The notes: generated by a model not told the origin, from the letters alone. 64,000 nt of DNA from Hyphomicrobiales bacterium (GCA_017304475.1 JAFKKV010000013.1:186001-250000), one strand, 5' to 3'. Counted from the first letter of the stretch, positions 1 to 8,350 are shown. Program-made: numbers and translations.

Positions 1-509
1 TCGGCGTGATGTTCTTCGGCGACCCGGTCCGGGCCTTCGCCAATCTGCGGCAGGCGGCCGGCAAGGATGCCGGGCTCCGGTTCATCGCCTGGAGGAGCGC
101 TGCGGACAATCCGTTCATGACGACGGCCGAGCGCGCCGCGGCACCGCTCCTGCCCACTCTGCCCGCTCGCCGGCCGGGAGCGCCGGGGCAATTCGCCTTC
201 GCCGACCAGTCCCTCGTCCATCGCATCCTGGACGAGAGCGGCTGGACCGCGATCGAGATCCGGCCGATCGACGTCGCCTGCACCCTGCCCGAGACCGCCC
301 TGGTCGGCTATTTGACCCGGCTCGGACCGCTCGGGCAGATCCTTCCCGACGTGGACGCCGCGACCCGCGAGCGCGTCATCACCACGGTCCGCGCCGCCTT
401 CGATCCCTATGTGCACGGCGCCGAGGTCCGCTTCACCGCCGCCTGCTGGATGGTTTGCGCCGAAGTCCGGTCCGCGGTGGCTTTGCCACCTGGCACGGCA
501 AGCGCCTGA
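1..509 (+). CDS. Class I SAM-dependent methyltransferase, C-terminal part (cut by left edge)
   Basis: The frame is open to the left edge and only about 168 C-terminal residues are visible. They begin with GVMFFGDPVRAFANL, the stretch after the catalytic core in many class I (Rossmann-fold) SAM-dependent methyltransferases of the Methyltransf_11/25 type. The glycine-rich SAM-binding loop would lie outside the window. The rest (residues such as RFIAWRS, then an alpha-helical lid region) fits the usual end of these enzymes. The methyl acceptor cannot be told from this portion. The stop codon is at 507-509 and no gene overlaps it. The family call is fairly secure, the substrate is unknown. Confidence 0.75.
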   Translation, partial: GVMFFGDPVRAFANLRQAAGKDAGLRFIAWRSAADNPFMTTAERAAAPLLPTLPARRPGAPGQFAFADQSLVHRILDESGWTAIEIRPIDVACTLPETALVGYLTRLGPLGQILPDVDAATRERVITTVRAAFDPYVHGAEVRFTAACWMVCAEVRSAVALPPGTASA

Positions 510-551
510 GCCGCCACGGCGTGATCGCCGTCGATCCGCCAGTGCCAGGCC

Positions 552-572
552 GCTCGCGCCAAAAGCGCGAGC
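552..572. terminator. Candidate hairpin after the methyltransferase gene
   Basis: Perfect 8-bp inverted repeat GCTCGCGC / GCGCGAGC with a 5-nt loop (CAAAA), 43 nt beyond the methyltransferase stop and about 100 nt before the next start. No T-run follows, so it could be a weak intrinsic terminator or only an mRNA end-stabilising hairpin. Confidence 0.35.
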
Positions 573-669
573 CAAGCCCTGCTGGCGGCCCCAACCTCTC
601 CCATTCCGGCACAGATCGGCGCGGCACGGAGCTTGCGACCGCAGCTCCAACTCGCCTGGAGGCCTTTCC

Positions 670-2004
670 ATGCCGCTCGATCGCCGCTCGTTCTTCCTTA
701 CTGCCGCCGCCTCGCTCGCCCTGCCGGCCGCCGGCCGCGCCGCGAACCTCGACAGCAGCTCCTTCGGATTGAAGCCGGACAGCCCCGACGACCAGACGCG
801 CAATTTCCAGCGCGCCGTCGAGACGGCCGCTGGCTCACGCATGCCGCTGCGGCTCGCGCCCGGCACCTACCGGATCGGCGAGATCAGGCTGCCGGCCAAT
901 TGCCAGATCCTCGGCGTGCGCGGCCAGACCCGCCTGATCTTCCAGGGCGGCACAGCCTGCCTCGCCAGCCCGCGCGCCGACCTGGTGACGCTGTCGGGCC
1001 TGGTCATCGACGGCGGCGCGAAACCCCTGCCCGACCGGCGCGGCCTCGTCGTGCTCGCCCAGGGGCGCGGCGTGCGGGTGGAGGATTGCGAAATCCTCGG
1101 CTCGACCCATCACGGCCTGGTGCTCGAAGGCATCGAGGGCATCGTCCGCGGCAATCAGATCACCGGTGCCGCCAAGGCCGGCATCGTCGCGCTCGACAGC
1201 CGGGGCCTGACGATCAGCCAGAACACGGTGCGCTCGGCCGCCAATAACGGCATCCTGGTCTGGCGGACACTGGCCGGCGACGACGGCACCATGGTCGAAG
1301 GCAACCGGATCGAGGATATCGCCGCGCGGGACGGCGGGTCGGGCCAGAACGGCAATGCGATCAACGTCTATCGCGCCGGCAATGTCACGGTCAGTGGCAA
1401 CAAGATCCGCGGCTGCGCCTTCTCGGCGGTGCGCGCCAATGGCGCCGCCAATGTCGCGATTTCGAACAACAATTGCTCCAGCCTCGGCGAGACCGCGCTC
1501 TATATCGAATTCGGCTTCGAGGGCGCCGTGGTCGCCAACAACATCATCGACGGCGCGGCGCTCGGCGTGGTCGCCACCAATTTCAACCATGGCGGCCGGC
1601 TCGCCACCATTCACGGCAACCTGATCCGCAACCTCGTCAACCGCCGGCCGGCCGGCACCGATCCGAGCGACCCGGCGGGCGTCGGCATCGCCGTGGAAGC
1701 GGACGCCGCCATCTCGGGCAATATCATCGAGGGCGCGCCGACGGTGGGCATCCAGCTCGGCTGGGGTCAATATCTGCGCGACGTCTCTGTCACCGGCAAT
1801 GTCATCAAGGGCGCCCCGGTCGGCATCGCCGTTTCGGTGGCGCCGGGGGCCGGCCAGGCGCTGATCACCGACAATCTGGTGCAGGGCGCAAGCCAAGGCG
1901 CGGTGGTCGGCATGGAATGGAAACGGCCGGTGACCGGCGATCTCGCCCGCGACGGCGTCGGCCGCTTCGCTCAACTCACCGTTTCAGGCAACCGGGTGCG
2001 CTGA
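670..2004 (+). CDS. Tat-exported right-handed beta-helix repeat protein (TIGR03808-like)
   Basis: 444 residues. The N-terminus MPLDRRSFFLTAAASLALPAAGR has a twin-arginine motif (DRRSFFL, residues 4-10), a hydrophobic core and an AxA-type cleavage region near residue 23, so the protein should be exported folded to the periplasm. The body is a run of short repeats rich in GN.I and GI positions (for example VSGNKIRG, ISGNIIEG), the pattern of parallel beta-helix (PbH1/NosD-like) proteins. This resembles the uncharacterised alphaproteobacterial family TIGR03808. The ATG at 670 was chosen because a GGAGG lies just upstream (about 657-661) and the Tat signal begins there; the open frame extends further left without signal features. 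Function unknown; carbohydrate binding or lysis is possible but not shown. Confidence 0.8.
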   Translation: MPLDRRSFFLTAAASLALPAAGRAANLDSSSFGLKPDSPDDQTRNFQRAVETAAGSRMPLRLAPGTYRIGEIRLPANCQILGVRGQTRLIFQGGTACLASPRADLVTLSGLVIDGGAKPLPDRRGLVVLAQGRGVRVEDCEILGSTHHGLVLEGIEGIVRGNQITGAAKAGIVALDSRGLTISQNTVRSAANNGILVWRTLAGDDGTMVEGNRIEDIAARDGGSGQNGNAINVYRAGNVTVSGNKIRGCAFSAVRANGAANVAISNNNCSSLGETALYIEFGFEGAVVANNIIDGAALGVVATNFNHGGRLATIHGNLIRNLVNRRPAGTDPSDPAGVGIAVEADAAISGNIIEGAPTVGIQLGWGQYLRDVSVTGNVIKGAPVGIAVSVAPGAGQALITDNLVQGASQGAVVGMEWKRPVTGDLARDGVGRFAQLTVSGNRVR

Positions 2005-2019
2005 GGCTCGCCTCAGCGC
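1998..2019. terminator. Hairpin spanning both stop codons of a convergent gene pair
   Basis: A 9-bp stem (1998-2006 pairs with 2011-2019, core CGCTGAGG / CCTCAGCG) with a CTCG tetraloop. It contains the TGA of the beta-helix gene (2002-2004) and the complement of the stop of the gene on the other strand (2013-2015). The position between convergent genes suggests a bidirectional terminator, although there is no U-tract on either side. Confidence 0.5.
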
Positions 2020-2423
2020 GGCCGCCACTCGGCCGAGACCATGGTCTTGCCGTCGTCCTGCTTGGCGATCCTATAGGTCAGGTCGAAGGTCCGGCCGTCG
2101 GCGGCGGTCAGCAGCGCGGCGCAGTTGATCTCGTTCGGATCGCTCGAGACCTCGCGCGTCTCGCTATAGGAAGGACCGAGAATGTCCTTGCCTTGCAGCA
2201 TGGAGCGCAAGGTGTCGCGGGTGCGCCGGCTGTCGCAGCCCGGCAGATGGGTGGCATCGTAGATCCGGCCGATGGCGAGGAGGATGCCCATGATCGCCAG
2301 CGCGCCATAGACCATCTTCAGCAGCCAGGCGCCCCAGGTCGATTTGGCCTTGGCGGCTTGCGGGCCTGCCGTCTCCGCTTGGGCCGGCTGCGTGCCGGCA
2401 GGCTGTTCGATCGGGTTCGTCAT
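2013..2423 (-). CDS. Small single-span membrane protein of unknown function
   Basis: 136 residues. The N-terminal 30 residues are polar and rich in Ala/Gln/Pro, one hydrophobic segment spans about residues 32-53, and the C-terminal domain (54-136) would be periplasmic if the N-terminus is inside. Two cysteines (C63, C101) in that domain could form a disulfide. The start ATG at 2423 (MTNPIEQP) is preferred over the GTG or ATG codons further upstream because those add residues of low-complexity character. Convergent with the beta-helix gene. No family recognised; the end has an alternating beta pattern (RTFDLTYRIAKQDDGKT) suggesting a small beta domain. Confidence 0.65.
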   Translation of the reverse strand: MTNPIEQPAGTQPAQAETAGPQAAKAKSTWGAWLLKMVYGALAIMGILLAIGRIYDATHLPGCDSRRTRDTLRSMLQGKDILGPSYSETREVSSDPNEINCAALLTAADGRTFDLTYRIAKQDDGKTMVSAEWRPR

Positions 2424-2552
2424 GACCGCCTCCGTGATGGCCGGACGATGACGAACGACCATCTGACCCGCCATTGCGGAACGTTGTGACAGGTTGGGGA
2501 CGCGGCGAAAATAAGCAGAAAGCCGCTACCGATCACGCCCCGCCAGCAGCAC

Positions 2553-4601
2553 TCAGCGCGGTTCGAGCAACAGCATCGTGCCCAGGGCACTCGCGGACGA
2601 AATCGGATAGCGAGCGATCAGTGCGGTCCGGTCGATGCCGACAAAGGGCTCGGAGGCTTTCCCGGTGCCGAGATAGATGCAGGCCGTCTGCCCCTGAAGG
2701 ACCGCATGGACGAGATCGTCGAGGTCCTTCTGCAGGAGCGTGCCGACCAGGCCCGGCCCCGGCACCGGCGAGGCAATGCCGAGTGTCGCATAATAGATGC
2801 CCTGCCGCTGAGCCAGGATCAGGCAGGACCGGCCGCTGCGCGTCTCTCGAATGAATTTCAGCTCGTCCGCGACGATCGGGTCGCGCGTTTCCCGCAAGGT
2901 GGAAATGGAGACCTCGGCCGCCTTGATCAGCGCCGGCACCCAAAGCGCCAAGGTGACCGATGCCAGGCAGACGAAGAGAACGAAGGGATAGACGGCCGCG
3001 ATCATCGACCGGGGCATCCTGCCCCGCCGAACCGCCCTGAGGACACGATCCGTCAAGATCGCACCGGCCAGCACGGCCGGCCAAAGCACCATCATGAGGC
3101 AATAGACGTGCGACCTGCCCTGGTAATAGGTGAAAAGTCCCAGGCCGAGAATCGAGGAGCAGAACAGAACATCCGTGGTGCCGCCGGAACGCCGTGCACG
3201 CCAGCCGAAAAGTGCCGCGACAGCGCCGGCAGCATAGACCGCGAGCACCGTCTGCCAGGGGTGGAAAGGCAAAGGCAAGGGCAGCATGCCGAAACCGGAG
3301 CCATAAAAGATTCGCTGATAGGCGAGCGCTTCGGCAAGCTTCAGCGGAACGCCCGCCTTGAGACGAAGACCCGCGAAACAGACACCAAGTGCGGCCACGG
3401 CGATGACGAGATAAGCGGCAACCGGAATGAAATCCGACGGCGAACCGCGCCGGCCGATCAGCGTCCTGGCGAGCAGTGTGGCGGCGATGGCGGCGACGAT
3501 GGGTACTCCCGTATCGACGTTCCAGAAAATCGCCACACCTGAGAAAAGGCCGAGCGCGGACAGAAGAGCCAGGTTCGGCCGCGCGGAATAGAACGAGAAG
3601 ATCAGCAGGGCGACGGTCGGACAGAAAAACCTGAGTGGAAAATACTGAAGATAGATCTCGGTGGCATGTCCGCGAAGATAGAGAAACAGCCCCGAGGAAA
3701 TCAGCAGGGTGAAGAAACTGGCGGCGGCCAGCGGCGTGCTGCGCACGTGCCGGTGCAGAAGGACCGCAAGTGCACAGAGCGCTGCCACCTGCAGGGCACC
3801 GAGAAATGTGACGAAAGAGAAGACCGACAGCCCGGTCAGAACGAAAAGCGGCGCCGTCACTTCGGGCGCGAGGCCATATTGCGACGGCAGATCGGCCAGC
3901 AGCGTCTTGCCGGCGGCCACCTGGCTGAAGGCATAGATGACGGCATCGAAGCTGTTGCCCCAGGTCAGGGCTTCGGTCGTCACGGCTTCGACTGAAAAGA
4001 AGCGGAAGGGAAGAATCTGCAGCGCCACCGCCGAACAGGCCGCCAGCGCGATGACGCCGGCCAGGTGCCGGGATCTCCGGCGCCGCCCGAACTGGTTTTC
4101 ACCCAGCATGACAGCGGAAACGACCAGGCCGCCCACGGTCATTTCTTTCCAGTGTTGCTCCATCCAGGCGCCAGGGAAAAACATGACGTCCAGAAACTCG
4201 GAGGTCACGAAGGGTATCGAGACCAGGGCGCCAAAGAGAAATGGAAGCGGGCGAAGCGCGGCGATACGGGTCGCGAACCCGCCTGCTGCGGCATGCCGAA
4301 AACGCCCGAGCAGCCAGAACGCCAGGAGGAGTGTCGAGCAGGTCAGCGCGGCAACAGCCAAGAAGGTCGTTCGTTCCACCGGTTCCGGCCGCGCATCCAT
4401 GCGTACATCGCCGCGCCAGACGGCCCATGACGGCTCCACGGGCGGCGGCCCCTGCCAGGACTTCGCGATGAAGGCGACAGCGACCGTCGCCAGGACAACC
4501 GCCACAATCACCGCCAGGGTGGTCGCAAGCGCCAACGGGGCTATGCCATCGCCGGCAGCCGGTCTCACGGGCAGCGGCAGCGATCGCATGGCCTCTTGCA
4601 T
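2553..4601 (-). CDS. Large polytopic membrane protein, glycosyltransferase GT-C-like
   Basis: 682 residues with a dozen or more hydrophobic segments. The first lies near residues 20-47, then an extracytoplasmic loop (about 48-75), dense spans to about residue 560, and a soluble C-terminal tail of roughly 120 residues. The layout of many helices with a large first loop and a C-terminal periplasmic domain is that of GT-C lipid-linked sugar transferases or related O-antigen/arabinofuranosyl transferase-like proteins, but I see no diagnostic DD/DE motif and no named family. Codon choice is less GC-extreme than in neighbouring genes (more AGA, AAG and GAA), hinting at acquisition or relaxed selection. 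It stands alone, divergent from the secreted-protein gene at 4880. An internal ATG 12 nt in (MRSLPLPV) is an alternative start. Confidence 0.6.
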   Translation of the reverse strand: MQEAMRSLPLPVRPAAGDGIAPLALATTLAVIVAVVLATVAVAFIAKSWQGPPPVEPSWAVWRGDVRMDARPEPVERTTFLAVAALTCSTLLLAFWLLGRFRHAAAGGFATRIAALRPLPFLFGALVSIPFVTSEFLDVMFFPGAWMEQHWKEMTVGGLVVSAVMLGENQFGRRRRSRHLAGVIALAACSAVALQILPFRFFSVEAVTTEALTWGNSFDAVIYAFSQVAAGKTLLADLPSQYGLAPEVTAPLFVLTGLSVFSFVTFLGALQVAALCALAVLLHRHVRSTPLAAASFFTLLISSGLFLYLRGHATEIYLQYFPLRFFCPTVALLIFSFYSARPNLALLSALGLFSGVAIFWNVDTGVPIVAAIAATLLARTLIGRRGSPSDFIPVAAYLVIAVAALGVCFAGLRLKAGVPLKLAEALAYQRIFYGSGFGMLPLPLPFHPWQTVLAVYAAGAVAALFGWRARRSGGTTDVLFCSSILGLGLFTYYQGRSHVYCLMMVLWPAVLAGAILTDRVLRAVRRGRMPRSMIAAVYPFVLFVCLASVTLALWVPALIKAAEVSISTLRETRDPIVADELKFIRETRSGRSCLILAQRQGIYYATLGIASPVPGPGLVGTLLQKDLDDLVHAVLQGQTACIYLGTGKASEPFVGIDRTALIARYPISSASALGTMLLLEPR

Positions 4602-4811
4602 GAATGCTGGATCCTGATCGAAGAGACGGCAATGCGCCTCTCAGGGTGCGCTCGCCCCGAGAGTGGTTGGCGATAGCATGGATGGCGCAAGTTGTTCGAG
4701 TGCGCTCGACGCGACCGCGCGACCGCGAAATGGGTCTCGCGGCCACCCGCGGCTCATTCAGCCCGTTGGTATGACGAGACTGATACCCCAATGACTGGCG
4801 CGGAACATCCG

Positions 4812-4826
4812 TTAACCATTCATTAA
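4812..4826. promoter_or_regulatory. CtrA-type binding site TTAA-N7-TTAA
   Basis: TTAACCATTCATTAA matches the full-length alphaproteobacterial CtrA box (TTAA, seven bases, TTAA), and the first half is TTAACCAT. It lies 54 nt before the ATG at 4880 and about 210 nt before the divergent membrane-protein gene. The match is seen directly; CtrA control is inferred from Caulobacter and Rhizobiales knowledge. Confidence 0.5.
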
Positions 4827-4879
4827 GCGGATCAGTTCACCGTCCCCGATCAAGGTTTTCCGCCTTGACGGAGGCGCCG

Positions 4880-5341
4880 ATGCGCGCGCTGATTTCGGCC
4901 CGTGCCGCCGGCTTTGCCCTGGCCGCCTTGCTTGTCGCCGTGACGCCGCTCGCCGCGCAGGAGGCCTGCGCGCCCGGCATCCTCGAAACCCATACCACCG
5001 AGGCGATGGTCGCCGACGCGGAGATGCGCTCGGAGGCCTATGCCGCGCTCGAGCGCTGCGCCGGCTTTGCCCGCGAGCAGCTGCGCGCGACCGGCGAGAT
5101 CGACGAGCGGGTGCTGGCCCAGATCGCCACCATCGCCGGACGCGGCACGCTGGCGAGCTATGCCGCCGACGAGATCCCGCAGAGCCCGGCCGTGCTGATC
5201 AACCTGCTCGAAGGCGCATTCGACAAGCTTTATCCGCATTTGCGCGCCCTGCCCGAACAGGAGAACGGCGCCGTCATGCGCGCGCTGTTCTTCCAGCTCG
5301 CCGACCAGGCCGCCAGCCGAACCACAGGCTCGACCCGATGA
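4880..5341 (+). CDS. Secreted protein of unknown function
   Basis: 153 residues with a Sec-type signal peptide: basic N-terminus, hydrophobic core about residues 9-24 and cleavage after AAQ near residue 27. The mature protein is mostly alpha-helical with two cysteines, C30 and C61, that may pair. The start at 4880 is set by an ACGGAGG ribosome site ending 6 nt upstream; a TTG at 4865 would precede that site and is rejected. Its stop overlaps the ATG of the next small frame (ATGA at 5338-5341). A CtrA-like box lies 54 nt upstream of the start. No family recognised; a periplasmic role is likely. Confidence 0.65.
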   Translation: MRALISARAAGFALAALLVAVTPLAAQEACAPGILETHTTEAMVADAEMRSEAYAALERCAGFAREQLRATGEIDERVLAQIATIAGRGTLASYAADEIPQSPAVLINLLEGAFDKLYPHLRALPEQENGAVMRALFFQLADQAASRTTGSTR

Positions 5342-5490
5342 CCCCGGAAACCACGCCCCTGCCCGTGATGATCGCCCCGCCGCTCGCCGGCGATGCGAGT
5401 TTCGATGCCGAGGTCGCCGCCGCCTATGATGCGGAGTGGCTGACCGGGCCGCGCTCCGAGACGCCTGTCCGGAGCGTCCGCCCGAACTGA
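5338..5490 (+). CDS. Possible 50-residue small protein, translationally coupled
   Basis: ATG at 5338 overlaps the preceding stop in an ATGA arrangement that normally signals translational coupling. The frame runs 50 codons to a TGA at 5488-5490 and encodes an acidic, Ala/Pro-rich peptide (start MTPETTPLPVMIAPP, an AYDAEWLTGP stretch in the middle, end VRSVRPN). It has no signal or membrane segment. I recognise no family; the coupling is the only positive evidence. Confidence 0.4.
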   Translation: MTPETTPLPVMIAPPLAGDASFDAEVAAAYDAEWLTGPRSETPVRSVRPN

Positions 5491-5605
5491 CCGCCTCTGC
5501 CGCCCGCGCCGCCCGAGAGGGATTTCTTGCCGGCCACCGGCGACGTGGGCAAGGTCGCCCTCATTCGCATTGGCCGCCGGAAGAACGGCCGCATGAGGGA
5601 ACACG

Positions 5606-6187
5606 ATGCTCAAAGGCTCTGAAGCGGCGCTGACCAGCGCCCATGTCTCGATCGCCCCGGATGCCTTCATTCATCCGAGCGCACAGATCTACGGCAAGGT
5701 GACGATCCATGGCGGGGCATCGGTCTGGCCGAATGCGGTGATCCGCGCCGAACTGCATGAGGTGGTGATCGGACCACGCTCCAATGTGCAGGATTTCGTG
5801 ATGATCCACGTCGGCAATAGCGGCGGCACGATCGTCGGCGCCGATTGCTCGATCACCCATCACGTCACGCTGCATGGCTGCACGCTCGGCGACAATGTGC
5901 TGGTCGGCATCGGCGCGACCATCATGGACGGCTGCGTGATCGGCGCGAATTCGATCATCGCCGGCGGCTCCTTCCTGAAGGAAAACACCATCGTGCCGCC
6001 GAATTCGATCGTGGCGGGCGTGCCGGCCAGTGTGAAGGCCAGCCGCGACAGCAGCGCGGCCAACCGGTTCAATGCCTGGCTCTACGCTACCAATGCGGAA
6101 GCCTATGCGCGCGGCGAGCACCGTGTCTGGGCCGAGGCCGACCTTGTGGCAGCCGCCAGGCAGTTCGGCCTGGACCGCAAGAGCTGA
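5606..6187 (+). CDS. Gamma-class carbonic anhydrase family protein (left-handed beta-helix)
   Basis: 193 residues made of hexapeptide repeats (for example VTIHGG, VVIGPR, ANSIIAGG) forming a left-handed beta-helix, the gamma carbonic anhydrase/YrdA/PaaY fold. The three metal-binding histidines of the family fit H68 (MIHVG), H85 and H90 (THHVTLHGC), the last two spaced five apart as in active members. Expected to be a cytoplasmic trimer binding zinc or iron and hydrating CO2, although many YrdA-type members show little activity. The ATG at 5606 has a GAGGGA ribosome site 6 nt upstream. Converges with the membrane-protein gene at 6200-6958. Confidence 0.85.
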   Translation: MLKGSEAALTSAHVSIAPDAFIHPSAQIYGKVTIHGGASVWPNAVIRAELHEVVIGPRSNVQDFVMIHVGNSGGTIVGADCSITHHVTLHGCTLGDNVLVGIGATIMDGCVIGANSIIAGGSFLKENTIVPPNSIVAGVPASVKASRDSSAANRFNAWLYATNAEAYARGEHRVWAEADLVAAARQFGLDRKS

Positions 6188-6199
6188 GACCGCGGCAGA

Positions 6200-6958
6200 T
6201 CAATAGAGGCCGGTCTCGTCGACCCGATCGACACGGACGCGCAGTTCGGCGGCCTGAGGATCGGATGATCCCGCAGGTGAATCGGCCGGCCGCCATGCCG
6301 CGAAGCCGGCCATGGCCGATGGATCCGCCGGCAAGGCAAGCGTGAAACGCAGCGCGGCCTGTTGCTGGCGGGAGATCACGATGGCCTCGGCCCGCTCCCG
6401 GCGCGACAGCCAGAACCGGCCCGATATCACCGCCCGGCCGGCGGCATCGCGCGACCAGTTCGGGCCGATCGAGCCCGACCGGCTGGCAAGCCCGCCAGCG
6501 ACCAGGATCTCCATGGCCGCGATGCTGTTTTCGGCACTGTCGGCTTCGCTGCCGGCGGGCAAGCGGAACTCATAGGTCAGGTAGATCGTCTGCGGCGGCG
6601 GGCTGGTGGTCTGGATATAGGCGGCGACGACCGCGGCGATGACCAGGGCACAGATGCCGGCGGCCCCCGCCATGACCCGCCCGATCGCCCGGAGGTCCGG
6701 TGCCGCCGCACGCATGACCAGCCACAGCAAGGCGAAAGCACCGGCTGGAGCGCCCCACAGCGCCGCGACCAATGCCACCCCGAGGCGATCCCTGGGCGTG
6801 CCGAGACGGAGCATGTCGGCAAGGATGCCGACGGAACCGAAAACGATCGCGCTGCCCAGGATCAGGCCGCCGAAGCCGGCCACGACGACCGCCGGCAGCA
6901 AGGGGCGCCTGCTCGTCGCGATGTCGCCGGCCGCGGGCCTTCGTGCTTTCACCGTCAT
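6200..6958 (-). CDS. Membrane protein with three N-terminal spans, unknown function
   Basis: 252 residues from the ATG at 6958 (MTVKARRP); an upstream GTG in frame adds 20 residues without obvious features. Hydrophobic spans at about residues 20-48, 58-82 and 95-115 are followed by a soluble domain of about 130 residues that would be periplasmic. The soluble part has alternating beta segments (PQTIYLTYEFRLPAG, AVISGRFWLSRRERAEAIV). No motif or family recognised. Monocistronic and convergent with the carbonic anhydrase gene, 12 nt between stops. Confidence 0.55.
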   Translation of the reverse strand: MTVKARRPAAGDIATSRRPLLPAVVVAGFGGLILGSAIVFGSVGILADMLRLGTPRDRLGVALVAALWGAPAGAFALLWLVMRAAAPDLRAIGRVMAGAAGICALVIAAVVAAYIQTTSPPPQTIYLTYEFRLPAGSEADSAENSIAAMEILVAGGLASRSGSIGPNWSRDAAGRAVISGRFWLSRRERAEAIVISRQQQAALRFTLALPADPSAMAGFAAWRPADSPAGSSDPQAAELRVRVDRVDETGLY

Positions 6959-7270
6959 GGTGTTGAACGCGATCCGTCCGCCTTGCCAATGGGTCGGCCC
7001 TGAGGCCGAGGTGACCAATCCCTAGGCGGCCTCGATCGATGCGATCGCGCGAGGCCGGACGGGACGACTTGGCAATGGGTCGTTGGCGGTAGCGGAAAGG
7101 TTCAATGGCCGCGGACGGAAGGCGTTGACGGCATTGTCGCGCGCAAAGCCGATCCAGACTTGGTCGGTGTTGAGCTGGCCGATCCAGGTGGAAATGGCCG
7201 TGACACACCTGCTTCTCTGACCAATCCACGCCCGACTGGGCCGCCCTCCATGAGCAGTCGGGCCGAATTC

Positions 7271-7420
7271 GTGGATGGCCGGGACAAGCCCGGCCAAGAC
7301 GAAAATTATCCTTGGAGCAAAGGGCGCTGGATCGGGCGGGACGCCGGGCCTGCGCCGTGGTGCAGCACAGTGTGAGCTGAACACGTCGTCTTGCCCGGGC
7401 TTGTCCCTGATATCCACGAC
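7271..7420. repeat. Palindromic repeat doublet, family R1 (copy 1), in a 563-nt gene-free stretch
   Basis: Two inverted arms, 7271-7302 and 7386-7420, 83 nt apart. Each has a core hairpin GCCGGG-ACAAG-CCCGGC or a near version of it, flanked by GTGGAT on one side and AGACGA on the other. The same unit appears at 39065-39150 in the opposite arm order. Translated, these repeats give the GLVPAIH and RDKPGHD peptides that clutter Rhizobiales annotations, so short frames here are not genes. The rest of 6959-7521 shows no coding signal. Confidence 0.8.
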
Positions 7421-7521
7421 TTGTTTGCACCGAAATCAAGCGGTGAGATCGCTACACACCGGTACCGGCCGACGCAAAGTCGCGGCGAGGCCCGGCGGCG
7501 GTCCGGCCGGGCCAAACTGCC

Positions 7522-8295
7522 TTACTTCTCGACGAAGGCTTTCTCGACGACGAAATGGCCGGGCCGATTGTTGGCGCCTTCGTCGAAACCGCGCGCTTCC
7601 AGCATGGTCACCATGTCCTTCAGGAAGGCCGGCGAACCGCAGATCATGACGCGGTCATTGTCCTTGTCGAGCGGCGGCAAGCCGAGATCGGCCGGCAGCT
7701 TGCCCGAGTCCAGAAGCTCGGTGATGCGGCCATTGTGGATATAGGGCTCGCGCGTCACGGTCGGGTAATATTTCAGCTTGGCCTTCACCGCCTCGCCGAT
7801 GAACTCGTCCTCGGGCAGCGCATGTTCGATGAAATCGCCATAGGCCTGCTCGTTGATGAAGCGCGTGCCATGAATGAGCACGACCGTGTCGAAGCGCTCA
7901 TAGGCCTCCGGATCCTTCACCACGCTCATGAACGGCGCGAGGCCGGTGCCGGTACCGCACAGATAGAGCGTCTTGCCCGGCAGCAGGCTGTCCTGAACCA
8001 GCGTTCCGACCGGCTTGCGCCCGACCAGGACCTCGTCGCCGACCTGGATGTTCTGCAGCCGCGAGGTGAGCGGACCGTTCTGCACCTTGATCGAGAAGAA
8101 CTCGAGGTTCTCCTCATAGTTCGACGAGGCCATGGAATAGGCGCGCAGCAGCGGCTTGCCCTCGACCTGCAGGCCGATCATCGTGAACTGGCCGTTGAGG
8201 AAGCGGAAGGCCGGATCGCGCGTGGTCTTGAATGAAAACAGCCGGTCCGTATAGTGACGAACCTCGAGGACGCGCTCGGTATTCAGGTTGGACAT
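7522..8295 (-). CDS. fpr: Ferredoxin-NADP(+) reductase, bacterial (Azotobacter/Rhodobacter) type
   Basis: 257 residues. The FAD-binding motif RAYSMAS is at residues 51-57, GPLTSRL at 74-80 contacts the flavin pyrophosphate, and the NADP-binding motif CGTGTGLAPF is at 113-122. The end, FVVEKAFVEK, is the short C-terminal extension stacking on FAD in subclass I bacterial reductases. It passes electrons between NADPH and ferredoxin or flavodoxin in the cytoplasm (EC 1.18.1.2). The ATG at 8295 has GGGA upstream; a longer open frame before it has no family similarity. An 18-bp palindrome at 8333-8350, 38 nt upstream, is shared with the importer and hyuA promoters far downstream. That suggests this reductase feeds the reductive step of the catabolic locus. 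Confidence 0.9.
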   Translation of the reverse strand: MSNLNTERVLEVRHYTDRLFSFKTTRDPAFRFLNGQFTMIGLQVEGKPLLRAYSMASSNYEENLEFFSIKVQNGPLTSRLQNIQVGDEVLVGRKPVGTLVQDSLLPGKTLYLCGTGTGLAPFMSVVKDPEAYERFDTVVLIHGTRFINEQAYGDFIEHALPEDEFIGEAVKAKLKYYPTVTREPYIHNGRITELLDSGKLPADLGLPPLDKDNDRVMICGSPAFLKDMVTMLEARGFDEGANNRPGHFVVEKAFVEK

Positions 8296-8332
8296 GGCGT
8301 TCCCTGGACAAAAGAATGTGCTGCGCCGGATG

Positions 8333-8350
8333 TCATTCGTACACGAATGA
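8333..8350. promoter_or_regulatory. Operator-like palindrome, site A (before fpr)
   Basis: TCATTCGTACACGAATGA: perfect 8-nt inverted arms with a 2-nt spacer, 38 nt upstream of the fpr start and about 150 nt upstream of the divergent sugar kinase gene. Near-identical palindromes occur at 32038-32055 and 36937-36954. The shape fits a dimeric GntR- or MarR-type regulator. Confidence 0.65.

Noticed and set aside
7022..7417. Minus-strand frame encoding GLVPAIH and RDKPGQD peptides
   Set aside because: The peptides are translations of the R1 palindromic repeat, which recurs at 39065-39150; not a gene.
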